Assembly (NCBI RefSeq): GCF_900538275.1 | Contig: NZ_LR130778.1 | Location: forward strand, 124,001 to 188,000 | Direction of reading: 5' to 3' | DNA: 64,000 nucleotides | Source of the DNA: Petrocella atlantisensis | GTDB taxonomy: Bacteria; Bacillota; Clostridia; Lachnospirales; Vallitaleaceae | In this document: positions 8,302 to 16,590 of the stretch, piece by piece | Layout of the letters: each line of letters begins with the position of its first letter | Numbering within the stretch: the stretch's first letter is position 1 | Program-made: the position numbers and the translations under genes | The notes under the pieces: model-generated | The model's input: the letters and a program-made list of their open reading frames with translations, nothing else | Told to the model about the DNA's origin: nothing | Databases searched by the model: none

Positions 8302-8514
8302 CTAAAGCTTGTTGCTACGCCACCTTCCGATGCTAAAATCCATCTGTCCGATTTCTCCAATTGATTTTTCAGCAAAAGAAGACACAACCTCATCCACAGA
8401 AATATCATCTATTAACTGCACCAAATGAGTAAGACTTGCGATACCTGTGTCAAACCCTTTGATTATAGGTGTAAATTCAAATAATGTAATAACGAATAGA
8501 CCTAATTTCTTCTT
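8302..8514 (-). pseudogene. Start-less open segment, remnant of a small unknown gene
   Basis: A 70-codon open segment without a start encodes a plausible protein piece (LGLFVITLFEFTPIIKG, then an acidic stretch ending near SIGRW). Its 5' part lies in the duplicated 8473-8619 repeat; the other copy keeps an ATG (MKNLGLFIITLFEF) but stops after 16 codons. Both look like debris of one small gene. The piece between about 8190 and 8345 looks more G+C-rich than its surroundings and matches nothing I recognise. Confidence 0.3.
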
Positions 8515-8619
8515 CTATTATTTCAATGTCTTCTGTTCCTATTTTACGTTGTCAGTGTAACATTTTATACTCCCCTTAAAGTTGTTGTTATCAACAACTA
8601 TGGACTAAACTAATGATGA
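8473..8619. repeat. Direct repeat R2, copy 1
   Basis: About 147 bases resembling 9834-9984 with only scattered differences, in the same orientation. It ends in GGACTAAACTAATGATGA. This copy holds an 8-base hairpin (AGTTGTTG/CAACAACT) at about 8580-8599 that is eroded in the other copy. Together with the upstream-region repeat it shows that a gene-sized segment was duplicated. Confidence 0.8.
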
Positions 8620-8627
8620 GCAACTTC

Positions 8628-9234
8628 CTACCTCAACTCAAACCCATCCTTCACCTCTTCAATCCCCGGAATAAAAAACTCAATGATTCTCCGCTTCCCT
8701 GTTTTTACTTCAACCTGGGCTGTTATGCCGAGGCTGATGGGCATATCTTTGTGTTCTACTCTTAGAGTTGTGGTGAGGGGTTTGATTTTGTAGACGTAGC
8801 CTCTTTTTTCATCATCTACTGCGTCAGGGCTTATGTGGACTATTTCGCCCAGTATGACGCCGTATTTTTGAAAGGGAAATGTGTCGAGTTTGATGTCTAC
8901 TTGTTGGCCACCGTTTTCGGATAGTTCAGATTTTAGTTTCTCTAAGGCTGAGGTTTTTCTTTGCGATGTCTAGCTCTTTGTTGCTCTGATTCACATTGGT
9001 GGACAAGGCGTTTTGCTTTTCGATTTGGCTAGACTGTATCAGGACGCCTAGTTCTTTTTGACGGATCAGGATATCAGTATCGATGTTTAAATGGCTGTTT
9101 TCTTTGATGAGCCTGTCGATGGCTTCAATGTTGCCTTCTTGTGCCGCTTTTAGGATGGCTCGCTCTACCTTTGTTGTTTCAAGAGAGGTGGTGAGCTTAT
9201 AGACTTCATCAAATATGGTGTCATCTTTGGGCAA
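8628..9234 (-). pseudogene. HlyD-family membrane fusion protein, 5'-truncated and frameshifted
   Basis: Two frames give the coiled-coil hairpin and C-terminal beta domain of an HlyD-type adaptor, the periplasm-side or wall-spanning partner of ABC exporters for peptides. The C-terminal frame reads SLGITAQVEVKTGKRRIIEF, typical of this family. The N-terminal membrane helix and first half are absent: an in-frame stop precedes the segment and paralogue C ends three bases upstream. Removing one base from the five-base run at 8954-8958 joins the two frames. It is almost certainly non-functional and suggests a lost peptide-export locus. Confidence 0.7.
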
Positions 9235-9236
9235 TA

Positions 9237-9698
9237 TTATTCATATCGTATATCCCCTTCCATGAAGATTGGCGTACTCATTTCTTCGAATTCAATTGTT
9301 CCAAAAAATTGACTGCTACCTCTTTCATATTCTGTTACAGCTTCTTTAATCACCTCAGCAATCAACGCGCTCTGGCTTACAAGAATGTTTGGCGCGAGAA
9401 TACAGTGTACTTTATAAATGTACTTTCTTTTTTCTTGCATATTTCCAATTGCTTTATAATATGATTGCATCATTATTAGTTGTCCACACCAAATTAAGTA
9501 ATAATAAGAAGGAGGATACTCTTCACTAAAATGAAATCCCTGTCCACCTACACTAACAAAGAACATCTCTCTTTCTCTGTCAGCTGCCCAACACCTTGGT
9601 ATATCCGCCATCATACTACGTGAAAGGGGATATGGTAACTTGAATGATGCAATAAATTCTTGGTCTTTCTTGCTAAGTTTTTCGTATACAAATGCCAT
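9237..9698 (-). CDS. Unknown small protein, paralogue C of a local family
   Basis: A 153-residue protein starting MAFVYEKLSKKD, with GAGGTG eight bases before ATG. It shares the ERE-FF block and LIW strand with paralogue B and the N-terminus with paralogue A. It is rich in aromatic residues (EEYPPSYYYLIW), has no membrane segment, and its stop lies just before the HlyD remnant, as if its segment had been inserted in or had replaced the 5' half of that gene. Function unknown. Confidence 0.65.
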   Translation of the reverse strand: MAFVYEKLSKKDQEFIASFKLPYPLSRSMMADIPRCWAADREREMFFVSVGGQGFHFSEEYPPSYYYLIWCGQLIMMQSYYKAIGNMQEKRKYIYKVHCILAPNILVSQSALIAEVIKEAVTEYERGSSQFFGTIEFEEMSTPIFMEGDIRYE

Positions 9699-9787
9699 AA
9701 TATTTCACCTCATATAAAATATTTAAGTTGTTTAAGTAGGGCAACCTATAAACCTATTTTTAATTTTTTATTGAATTGATAGGAACT
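9690..9787 (-). repeat. Duplicated upstream region, copy 2
   Basis: Near copy of 7564-7661, again covering the start codon and 5' region of a local-family gene, so both paralogues probably share one mode of expression. Confidence 0.8.
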
Positions 9788-9833
9788 TTATTTTCTACTT
9801 AAATCTCGATATTCTCCATTACTGTCAAAAGAA

Positions 9834-9984
9834 AAATTCAAATAATGTAATAATGAATAGACCTAAGTTCTTCATCTTCTATCATTGCAATGTCTACTGT
9901 TACTATTTTATGTTTTCATCGTAACATTTCATACTCCCCCTTAAAGTAATTGTTAGCAATGATCATGGACTAAACTAATGATGA
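9834..9984. repeat. Direct repeat R2, copy 2
   Basis: Partner of 8473-8619. On the minus strand a strong AAGGGGGA precedes an ATG in both copies, but both reading frames meet TGA at codon 4, so no product is supported. Confidence 0.8.
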
Positions 9985-10018
9985 CGGTGTCATATTAAAT
10001 ATATACGGTTTTAGTTTT

Positions 10019-10267
10019 CTATAAGATCAATATGATAAGCAATATAACGATAACGACAAAACTCCACAAATTTTCTTTTAATTTAACGGATGAGTCACTG
10101 ATCTTATCATTCCCAATAAGCTCTGGCTTAAAAATGGCTACCATTGTCACAACAAAATATGACAGTATACATGTTAACAAGGAATAATCAATATTCTTAA
10201 ATATCATGAGTACACTCAAGTTGATAATTAAAACAATCACTATCGATACAATTTTCTTTATTTTCAT
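10019..10267 (-). CDS. Small membrane protein of unknown function
   Basis: An 82-residue protein with three hydrophobic stretches (about residues 5-24, 29-46 and 66-82) separated by short polar segments, so probably an integral membrane protein with two or three helices. AAGGTG lies six bases before ATG. It sits in the degraded islet upstream of the local family and downstream of a 31-residue membrane peptide. It resembles accessory or immunity membrane proteins of peptide systems in size only; there is no diagnostic motif. Confidence 0.55.
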   Translation of the reverse strand: MKIKKIVSIVIVLIINLSVLMIFKNIDYSLLTCILSYFVVTMVAIFKPELIGNDKISDSSVKLKENLWSFVVIVILLIILIL

Positions 10268-10354
10268 ATTTCACCTTTTTCCGTTTAACTAGGGTTATAA
10301 TACTGGAATACAACAAGGAAGCATTTCTTATGACTTAGTATAGTGGTCTAATTC

Positions 10355-10450
10355 TCATTTCATTAGGATGTTTTGAATTCCTATAGAAAATATAGCATAG
10401 ACAATAATTAAAACCAAAATTCCAATAACAATTTTTAAAACCGTTTTCAT
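10355..10450 (-). CDS. 31-residue single-helix membrane peptide
   Basis: ATG at 10450-10448 is preceded by GAAGGAGG with a five-base spacer, the best ribosome binding site in the islet. The 31 codons encode MKTVLKIVIGILVLIIVYAI followed by FSIGIQ-NILMK, one membrane helix with Lys at both ends. The form is that of small membrane toxins, phenol-soluble-modulin-like peptides or regulatory micropeptides, but no family is recognised. It lies between the LuxR-type gene and the 82-residue membrane protein on the same strand. Confidence 0.5.
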   Translation of the reverse strand: MKTVLKIVIGILVLIIVYAIFSIGIQNILMK

Positions 10451-10503
10451 TTTAACCTCCTTCTTTAACAATATCTTCAGCTTAACTGTTTTTTTAATAA
10501 TGT

Positions 10504-10701
10504 TTAAATGATACTGTTTTCATAAGCAAAACTAAGCGCTTCTGCCATAGATGATACATTTAATATCTTAAAAATTCTTTTTTTGTGATACTTAATTGTA
10601 TTTTCACTAACATTTAATTCATATGCAATTGCTTCATTAATTAATCCTTTAGCAGTTAGTTTTAAAATTTCTTTTTGCTGTTCACTGATATTATTTTTCA
10701 T
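10504..10701 (-). CDS. Stand-alone LuxR/GerE-type helix-turn-helix protein
   Basis: A 65-residue protein that is only a LuxR-type HTH domain: LTAKGLINEAIAYELNVS then ENTIKYHKKRIFKILNV, with the conserved KG--N-EIA-type helices and the recognition helix SENTIKYH. There is no receiver or ligand domain. The ATG at 10701 is preferred because GAGGTGG lies just before it. Proteins like this (GerE type) bind DNA as dimers. As the first gene of the minus-strand group it could control the small membrane genes downstream; that is inferred from position. Confidence 0.75.
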   Translation of the reverse strand: MKNNISEQQKEILKLTAKGLINEAIAYELNVSENTIKYHKKRIFKILNVSSMAEALSFAYENSII

Positions 10702-10713
10702 ACGCCACCTCAT

Positions 10714-11202
10714 TTTTTTCGCAAGAAATAAATTTAATTTTATTACAATTTATGTGATATACCGTTAAATCACACTTAGTAAACCTATCTTTCGCTATAT
10801 ATAAGCATAGCAAAAAGCTTTAATAAATATCTGTAATATATTCAATTTTTTGTCTTGGAAATAAATTGCGAAATGTCATGATTACCTATACATTTCCCCA
10901 TATTATTCTATTTCCCCATCCTCAGTCGTTTATTCTATCTATTTTCCTTGCCAGTATTCTGCTATGAAATAGTCGGTGAAGAGATGTCTGTTAGAAACGC
11001 AACTATTTCTTATAATTTCATACAAGAATCTGCATAAGATTATTTATATATTACTTTGATATTTTTGTCAAGTTTTAGAACTTTTTTTGATTCTATATGC
11101 CTATAGAAGACGATGTGTCAAGACACATCCTTGTTGTATATAAATGAATATGCTTGATTAGGCCATGCCTAGAAAAATAAGACCTTTTAAAGTAATAAAT
11201 AA
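10714..11202. other. A+T-rich intergenic stretch
   Basis: About 490 bases without a supported gene on either strand. No ribosome binding site with a credible frame, no repeat shared with the rest of the window and no strong hairpin was seen apart from the palindrome at its right edge. It is probably degraded DNA between the islet and the methyltransferase gene. Confidence 0.5.
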
Positions 11203-11210
11203 GGACTATA

Positions 11211-11233
11211 TTAACATAACATTATTATGTCAA
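11211..11233. promoter_or_regulatory. 23-base palindrome downstream of the methyltransferase gene
   Basis: Arms TTAACATAA and TTATGTCAA are separated by five bases. Weaker pairing continues outward (11203-11242), and a short T-run follows on the plus strand, so it might also act as a weak terminator. It matches in arm sequence and spacing the palindrome at 11893-11915. Confidence 0.45.
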
Positions 11234-11271
11234 CATAGCCCCTGTTTTTCATTGTTTTCTATTAAGAAGTC

Positions 11272-11880
11272 TTACTGAATATCGTAAAATTCACCTTTTT
11301 TAGCGATTCCAAAAGCAAAACTTGTTTTAAAGAACCGATGATACTCCACTAATCTAAAACCGCCGTGTTGTATGGTCATAACTGTTTCTCTATTTAGGTG
11401 GCAATTACTGGCTACCCGCTTCCATACCGGTGTCAACTTGTGAAAGAGCTGATTGTAAGGTCTGGCACTGGGTAATACATGTTCCATGAAGTATAACCTG
11501 CCATCCGGTCTTAGTACACGATACAGCTCACTTACGCCCTTATCAGGCTCAAGAACCGTACAAAACAAAAAGGTTACAACAATGCTATCAAAGGACGCAT
11601 CCTCAAAAGGTAAACGGGTTACATCACCTTTCATAATACTTAAAACCAAATCTCGGGGTATTTTTTTGATGGAAAAATGATCCGGAATCTTTTGATCAAC
11701 CAAAGTTAAACTGTCCATCTGCTCGTAAGGATAATAATTCAGATTAACACCTGTACCATAACCTACTTCTAAGACATCACCGGACACATCTTTAAGTAAT
11801 TGCTTTCTTTTATCATGAAGTCTTAATTTTTCTAAAGGCATCATAAATGCATCGTAATAAAAATGCTTTAACTTGCTCAT
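11272..11880 (-). CDS. Class I SAM-dependent methyltransferase (UbiE/type 11-like)
   Basis: A 202-residue Rossmann-fold methyltransferase. Motif I is VLEVGYGTGVNLNYYP, the acidic loop LVDQ follows, then GDVTRLPFEDASFDSIV (motif II region) and LRPDGRLYFMEHV (motif III region), characteristic of type 11 methyltransferases. The C-terminal half (HKLTPVWKRVASNCHLNRET) is typical of a subgroup of unknown substrate. AGGTGACC positions the start at 11880 rather than an ATG eight codons earlier. It is monocistronic, with a palindrome in its promoter region. Substrate unknown. Confidence 0.8.
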   Translation of the reverse strand: MSKLKHFYYDAFMMPLEKLRLHDKRKQLLKDVSGDVLEVGYGTGVNLNYYPYEQMDSLTLVDQKIPDHFSIKKIPRDLVLSIMKGDVTRLPFEDASFDSIVVTFLFCTVLEPDKGVSELYRVLRPDGRLYFMEHVLPSARPYNQLFHKLTPVWKRVASNCHLNRETVMTIQHGGFRLVEYHRFFKTSFAFGIAKKGEFYDIQ

Positions 11881-11892
11881 AAGGTCACCTAC

Positions 11893-11915
11893 TTTACATA
11901 ACAATATTATGTTAA
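11893..11915 (-). promoter_or_regulatory. 23-base palindromic operator upstream of the methyltransferase gene
   Basis: Arms TTTACATAA and TTATGTTAA with a five-base centre lie 13-35 bases before the start codon, where a repressor would block transcription or initiation. The same 9-5-9 design is found after the gene at 11211-11233. The regulator is not identifiable. Confidence 0.5.
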
Positions 11916-11988
11916 CTGTTTGTCGTCGTTGTCGTGTTTAGCTTTTAATTTTAACACTTTACCATAACTATATTATAGAACAACGCAT

Positions 11989-13401
11989 CTAAAAAGTATA
12001 GTAACTATGAACATGGTCACTAAAGAGTTCGCCTAATGTAGGATGGGCAAAAACCATGTCTTGGAGCTGATGGATTGTAAGACCGCCTTCCATAGCTATG
12101 ATGCCATAATGAATCAAATCTGTACTATGAGCACCAAGGATATGCAGACCGATTATTTTCCCCTCTTCACTTATAAGGGATTTGATAAAGCCTGTTGTAG
12201 CGTTCATGGCCATGGCTTTACCGGATGCACCATACAGGGTTTTTTGGCTCTTAAATTTGATATCTTTTTCCTTCGCTTCTTCTTCACTTAGACCAATACT
12301 GCCAATCTCAGGGTCTGTAAAAATACAGCTTGGAATATAGGGTCTATGAATATCATGATTTCTTAAAAGATAGCCCATTAATTGTCGTCCTTGGTTATAA
12401 GCAGCATGTGCCAATAAGGAAAGTCCGTTAACATCACCAATTGCATAGATACCGTCTACACTGGTTTCATAGTTGGTGTCTACTTGGATGAATCTATTAT
12501 TATGTGCTATACCTATATTTTCAATGGTTTCCTGATCCCACACACCCATACGGCCAACAGATAACAGAACATACTCCGAATCAATATGAACCTCTTTTTC
12601 CTTTTCTATAAAGACGGTCCGAATACCCTTATTAACCTTACTACCATCCTTATATTCCATTTCTTCCATATCACTAGAAAGAGATTCAAAGCCGATCACC
12701 TTTGAACCGGTATGTATGTCTATACCGGCTTGTTGACATAGACTTTTTAAGCGCTTGGATATTGAACTGTCTATTGTTGGTAATATGTTTTTCTCATATT
12801 CAACGACACTGACATTTACACCCATATGGTTTAGCATGGATGCAAACTCCATACCTATCACACCACCACCAACGATGGTGATAGATACAGGTAAGCGTTT
12901 CATCTCCAGAATATCCTTAGATGTTAGTATGCGTTCATTTTCTATACCCTTGATATTCGGCTTTATAGACTTTGAACCGGTTGCAAGGACAATGGCATCT
13001 CCAAGAAAACGACTCGTAGAGCCATCATTTAAGGTGACCGATACCGTCTTGTTATTTTCTACTTTAGCAAAACCTTCAACATAATTTACTTTTTCCTTCT
13101 TTAATTGACCCATGATGCCCTTTGCCAAATCGCTAATGATTTTTGCTTTTTGGTTTTGCATACTTTCATAATCCAGTTCTACATGGTCATTATGAATGCC
13201 CATCTCACTGGCATGCATCATTTTGTTATACAAGGCACCACGTTCTATTAAAGTTTTGGTGGGTATACAGCCATAATTAAGACAAGTGCCACCGATTTTG
13301 TGATCTTCAATCAAGGTTATGTTCCCACCATAACGCGCACCATAGAGTGCAGCTTCATAGCCGGCCGGCCCACCACCTATAATGATTATGTCTTTTATCA
13401 T
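11989..13401 (-). CDS. lpdA: Dihydrolipoyl dehydrogenase (glycine cleavage L-protein)
   Basis: A 470-residue flavoprotein disulfide reductase that reoxidises dihydrolipoyl-GcvH with NAD+. The FAD-binding GGGPAG is at residues 9-14, the redox pair C40/C45 is in GGTCLNYGC, the NAD-binding GGGVIGMEF is central, and the C-terminal AHPTLGE carries the active-site His/Glu. Its ATG overlaps the gcvPB stop by four bases (ATGA), making it the last gene of the glycine cleavage operon and so a dedicated L-protein. Confidence 0.95.
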   Translation of the reverse strand: MIKDIIIIGGGPAGYEAALYGARYGGNITLIEDHKIGGTCLNYGCIPTKTLIERGALYNKMMHASEMGIHNDHVELDYESMQNQKAKIISDLAKGIMGQLKKEKVNYVEGFAKVENNKTVSVTLNDGSTSRFLGDAIVLATGSKSIKPNIKGIENERILTSKDILEMKRLPVSITIVGGGVIGMEFASMLNHMGVNVSVVEYEKNILPTIDSSISKRLKSLCQQAGIDIHTGSKVIGFESLSSDMEEMEYKDGSKVNKGIRTVFIEKEKEVHIDSEYVLLSVGRMGVWDQETIENIGIAHNNRFIQVDTNYETSVDGIYAIGDVNGLSLLAHAAYNQGRQLMGYLLRNHDIHRPYIPSCIFTDPEIGSIGLSEEEAKEKDIKFKSQKTLYGASGKAMAMNATTGFIKSLISEEGKIIGLHILGAHSTDLIHYGIIAMEGGLTIHQLQDMVFAHPTLGELFSDHVHSYYTF

Positions 13402-14858
13402 TTTTCTTCTCCATTAAAACGATAGCTGAGTACCGGACTTCTGGCAACACTGACTTCATCTAATCGTCTGACAGATGCAGTTGTAGGTGCATTGTGTAAT
13501 AATTCCGGTTGCTCTTTCGCTTCTTTTGCAATCTTAAGTAGAATATTTATATAGTCGTCTAAAGTTTCTAGGCTTTCAGATTCAGTTGGTTCAATCATAA
13601 GGCATTGTTCAACAATCAAAGGGAAATAAATCGTTGGTGGATGCACCTTATAATCAATCAATCGTTTTGCAACATCTAGAGTAGATACATCACCCGGTTC
13701 TTTTAATCCGGCTAATACAAATTCGTGCTTACATAAAGCCTTATAAGGAACCTTATAAGCATCTTTCAAACAAGCTTTCATATAATTGGCATTAAGGACC
13801 GCCAATTGACTGGCAAGCTTTAAGCCTTCGCCACCCATCGTAAGGAAATACACATAGGCTCTTAAATAGACACCGAAATTACCAAAGTAGTTCTTAACAT
13901 GTCCAATACTTTTTGCAGGCATCTTAAAAGTATAGAAGTCCTCATCAGATGCTATAACGATTGGACCGGGCAGATACTCTTTTAATCTGGATACCACACC
14001 AACGGGTCCCGAACCTGGGCCACCACCACCATGAGGTGTTGATAATGTCTTATGTAGATTCAGATGAACAATATCAAAGCCCATTTCTAGAGGTCTTGTA
14101 ATCCCCATATTGGCATTCATATTCGCGCCGTCACAATAGACAAGCCCTCCTACATCATGAATACGCTTCGTGATTTCAAGAATATCTTTTTCAAAAAGGC
14201 CTAACGTATTTGGATTGGTCAACATGAGTCCTGCTGTATTCTCATCAATAAGCAGTTCAAGTGCATCCATATCGATGGTACCTTCTGCATTAGACTTAAC
14301 TTCCTTGGCAACAAAACCCGCCATAGTTACGCTGGCCGGATTCGTACCATGCGCTGAGTCCGGAATAATGATGTTCTTTTTATGAACATCTCCTTGGTCG
14401 ATGAGATATTGCTTCATAATCATAAGACCGGTCAGTTCACCATGTGATCCCGCAGCCGGTTGTAAGGAAATACCCGGCATTCCGGTGAGTTCACTTAACA
14501 TACCTTGGAGTTCATAGATAATTTTCATATTACCTTGAACATGCTTTTCTCGCCAACTTGGATGGGTATGGGAAAAATTCGGCATAGCCGCAATCACTTC
14601 ATTGATTTTGGGGTTGTATTTCATGGTACACGAACCAAGGGGGTACATACCTGTGTCCACACCATAGTTCCTATTAGAAAGATTGGTAAAATGCCTGACC
14701 ACATAGTTTTCACTAACTTGAGGTAATCTTGGGGCTTCTTCACGTCTAAACTTATCAGGAATCTCAAAGCTTTTACTATAATCTTCGAGGTCATAGGTAT
14801 CAAAATAATACCCTCGCCTTCCTTCTTTGCTGATTTCATAGATGTTTTTTTTCATCAT
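13398..14858 (-). CDS. gcvPB: Glycine dehydrogenase (decarboxylating) subunit 2
   Basis: A 486-residue PLP-dependent subunit of the split P-protein, which decarboxylates glycine and passes the aminomethyl group to GcvH lipoamide. The PLP lysine is K270 in NLHKTLSTPHGGGGPGSGP. The glycine-rich region and DSAHGTNPASVT are family signatures. It works as a heterotetramer with GcvPA. AAGGAGGTG lies before ATG and the start overlaps the gcvPA stop. Confidence 0.95.
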   Translation of the reverse strand: MMKKNIYEISKEGRRGYYFDTYDLEDYSKSFEIPDKFRREEAPRLPQVSENYVVRHFTNLSNRNYGVDTGMYPLGSCTMKYNPKINEVIAAMPNFSHTHPSWREKHVQGNMKIIYELQGMLSELTGMPGISLQPAAGSHGELTGLMIMKQYLIDQGDVHKKNIIIPDSAHGTNPASVTMAGFVAKEVKSNAEGTIDMDALELLIDENTAGLMLTNPNTLGLFEKDILEITKRIHDVGGLVYCDGANMNANMGITRPLEMGFDIVHLNLHKTLSTPHGGGGPGSGPVGVVSRLKEYLPGPIVIASDEDFYTFKMPAKSIGHVKNYFGNFGVYLRAYVYFLTMGGEGLKLASQLAVLNANYMKACLKDAYKVPYKALCKHEFVLAGLKEPGDVSTLDVAKRLIDYKVHPPTIYFPLIVEQCLMIEPTESESLETLDDYINILLKIAKEAKEQPELLHNAPTTASVRRLDEVSVARSPVLSYRFNGEEK

Positions 14859-16186
14859 GCTAGCACCTCCTTCATAGCAACCACCAAAGTATCCAGATCT
14901 TCTTTTTCATGCACTTCCGTGGTCGTTATTAATAGAAGATTTTTTTCATGGTCAATTATAATGCCCGGTATAATCTGAAACAATTCAAGAGACTTCATAA
15001 CATCCATACCTTCACGAATCTGAATGACAAATTCGTTAAAAATCTGTTGGTTGTGCATGACTTTAATACCCTCGATGCCTTTTAGGTGGTCTCTAAGGTA
15101 ACAAGCATTAATGTGTGACCGCCTTGCAACCTCTTTGATACCTGCAAGTCCCATGGTACTTAAGTAAATGGTGGCTGCAAGTACGTTTAATGCTTCATTA
15201 GAAGTGATATTGCTTGTGGCTTTTTCTCTACGTATATGTTGTTCTCTTGCTTGTAGGGTCAATACATAGCCTCTGTTCCCATCCAAATCAAGGGTTTCTC
15301 CAACAATACGTCCGGGTATCTTACGCATCAGTTTTTCAGTACAGGCCATATAACCTAGTGTTGGGCCACCAAAATTCATGGGATTACCAAAGACTTGACC
15401 GTCACCCACTGCAATATCAGCGCCCCATTCACCCGGTGATTTGAATAGACTTAGTGACATGGGATTGGACATAATAACCAGCAAACTCTTGTTTGCATGT
15501 AATTGCTCTGACACACCAGTTAGGTCTTCCAAATTACCATAATAGTTAGGCGTTGCAACGAGATAGGCTGCTATGTCTTCGTTCATATACTCTTTTAATA
15601 GATGGCTACTAACAACACCATCTTTAGAAGGTACTTCAATCAAGTTTAGATCTTTATACTTTAAATAGGTTCTTAGAACATTCTTTGATTCTGGTGATAG
15701 CGTATCCGGAATAAGAATTGTGTCACGTCTTGTAGTGCCGCAAGCCATAAAAACTGCTTCTGCAAGGGCTGTAGAGCCATCATAATGGGAGGCATTGGCA
15801 ACTTGAAGTCCTGTTAGTTCGCAAATCATCGTTTGATATTCAAAGATGGCTTGTAAGGTACCTTGAGATATTTCAGGCTGATAAGGTGTATACGCAGTAT
15901 AAAACTCGGATCTGGATATCAAATGAGGTACAATGGTCGGAATCATATGTTCATAGATGCCACCACCGACAAAACTTAACCAATTGGCTGTATCTATATT
16001 ACGTTCGCCCAGTTTTGTTAGTTTTCTGATAACCCGTCCTTCACTTTTTGCTTTTGGTATCTGCATCGGTGACTTGAGTAGAGCCTTAGCATCAATATCC
16101 GTAAAAAGGTCTTCTATAGACTCTACACCAATTTTTTGGAGCATATGGTCAATATCCGCTTGGGTATGTGGCAAATAAGGATGCAT
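14855..16186 (-). CDS. gcvPA: Glycine dehydrogenase (decarboxylating) subunit 1
   Basis: A 443-residue aminotransferase-fold subunit matching the N-terminal half of one-piece GcvP, starting MHPYLPHT with the typical PYIPHT-like opening. The segments YTPYQPEISQGTLQAIFEYQ, NASHYDGSTALAEA and NFGGPTLGYMA are family hallmarks. It lacks the PLP lysine, as expected for this subunit. GGAGGACTAT precedes the ATG; the gene follows gcvH by nine bases. Confidence 0.95.
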   Translation of the reverse strand: MHPYLPHTQADIDHMLQKIGVESIEDLFTDIDAKALLKSPMQIPKAKSEGRVIRKLTKLGERNIDTANWLSFVGGGIYEHMIPTIVPHLISRSEFYTAYTPYQPEISQGTLQAIFEYQTMICELTGLQVANASHYDGSTALAEAVFMACGTTRRDTILIPDTLSPESKNVLRTYLKYKDLNLIEVPSKDGVVSSHLLKEYMNEDIAAYLVATPNYYGNLEDLTGVSEQLHANKSLLVIMSNPMSLSLFKSPGEWGADIAVGDGQVFGNPMNFGGPTLGYMACTEKLMRKIPGRIVGETLDLDGNRGYVLTLQAREQHIRREKATSNITSNEALNVLAATIYLSTMGLAGIKEVARRSHINACYLRDHLKGIEGIKVMHNQQIFNEFVIQIREGMDVMKSLELFQIIPGIIIDHEKNLLLITTTEVHEKEDLDTLVVAMKEVLA

Positions 16187-16195
16187 ATAGTCCTC

Positions 16196-16579
16196 CTATT
16201 CTAAGCTGTTGCAATAAGCTTCATATGCATCAGCATCCATGAGCGTTTCTAATTCATCCGTTTCAAAACCTTCGATAATAGCAATATGCTCATCAAAGGG
16301 TGCTTTATTTAACAGTTCCGGTTCATCTTCCAGTTTGCTATTAACTTCAACCACTGTTGCACCAATAGGTAGATAAATATCTGCTGCTGCTTTTACGGAT
16401 TCAATAACCGCAAAGTTATCTTCTGCTGCAAAGCTTTCATCTACATCCGGTAACTCTATAAAGACAATATCTCCCATTGCTTCCTGCGCATAGTCAGTTA
16501 TACCGATATAACCGCGGTCACCCTCAATCTTAATCCATTCATGATCCTTCGAATAATATAAACCTTTAACAATTTTCAT
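16196..16579 (-). CDS. gcvH: Glycine cleavage system H protein
   Basis: A 127-residue lipoyl carrier. The lipoylated lysine is K63 in VIESVKAAADIYLP, and GDIVFIELPDVG-like and EPELLNKAPF segments fit the family. It shuttles the aminomethyl group among the P, T and L proteins. The start at 16579 is chosen because GAGGAGG lies six bases upstream; an upstream in-frame start would sit before that site. Confidence 0.95.
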   Translation of the reverse strand: MKIVKGLYYSKDHEWIKIEGDRGYIGITDYAQEAMGDIVFIELPDVDESFAAEDNFAVIESVKAAADIYLPIGATVVEVNSKLEDEPELLNKAPFDEHIAIIEGFETDELETLMDADAYEAYCNSLE

Positions 16580-16590
16580 AAAAAACCTCC

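Noticed and set aside
8134-8364. 76-codon plus-strand open frame divergent from paralogue B
   Set aside because: No convincing ribosome binding site, and the first codons overlap the control region of the minus-strand gene. It is better explained as chance in a composition-shifted segment.
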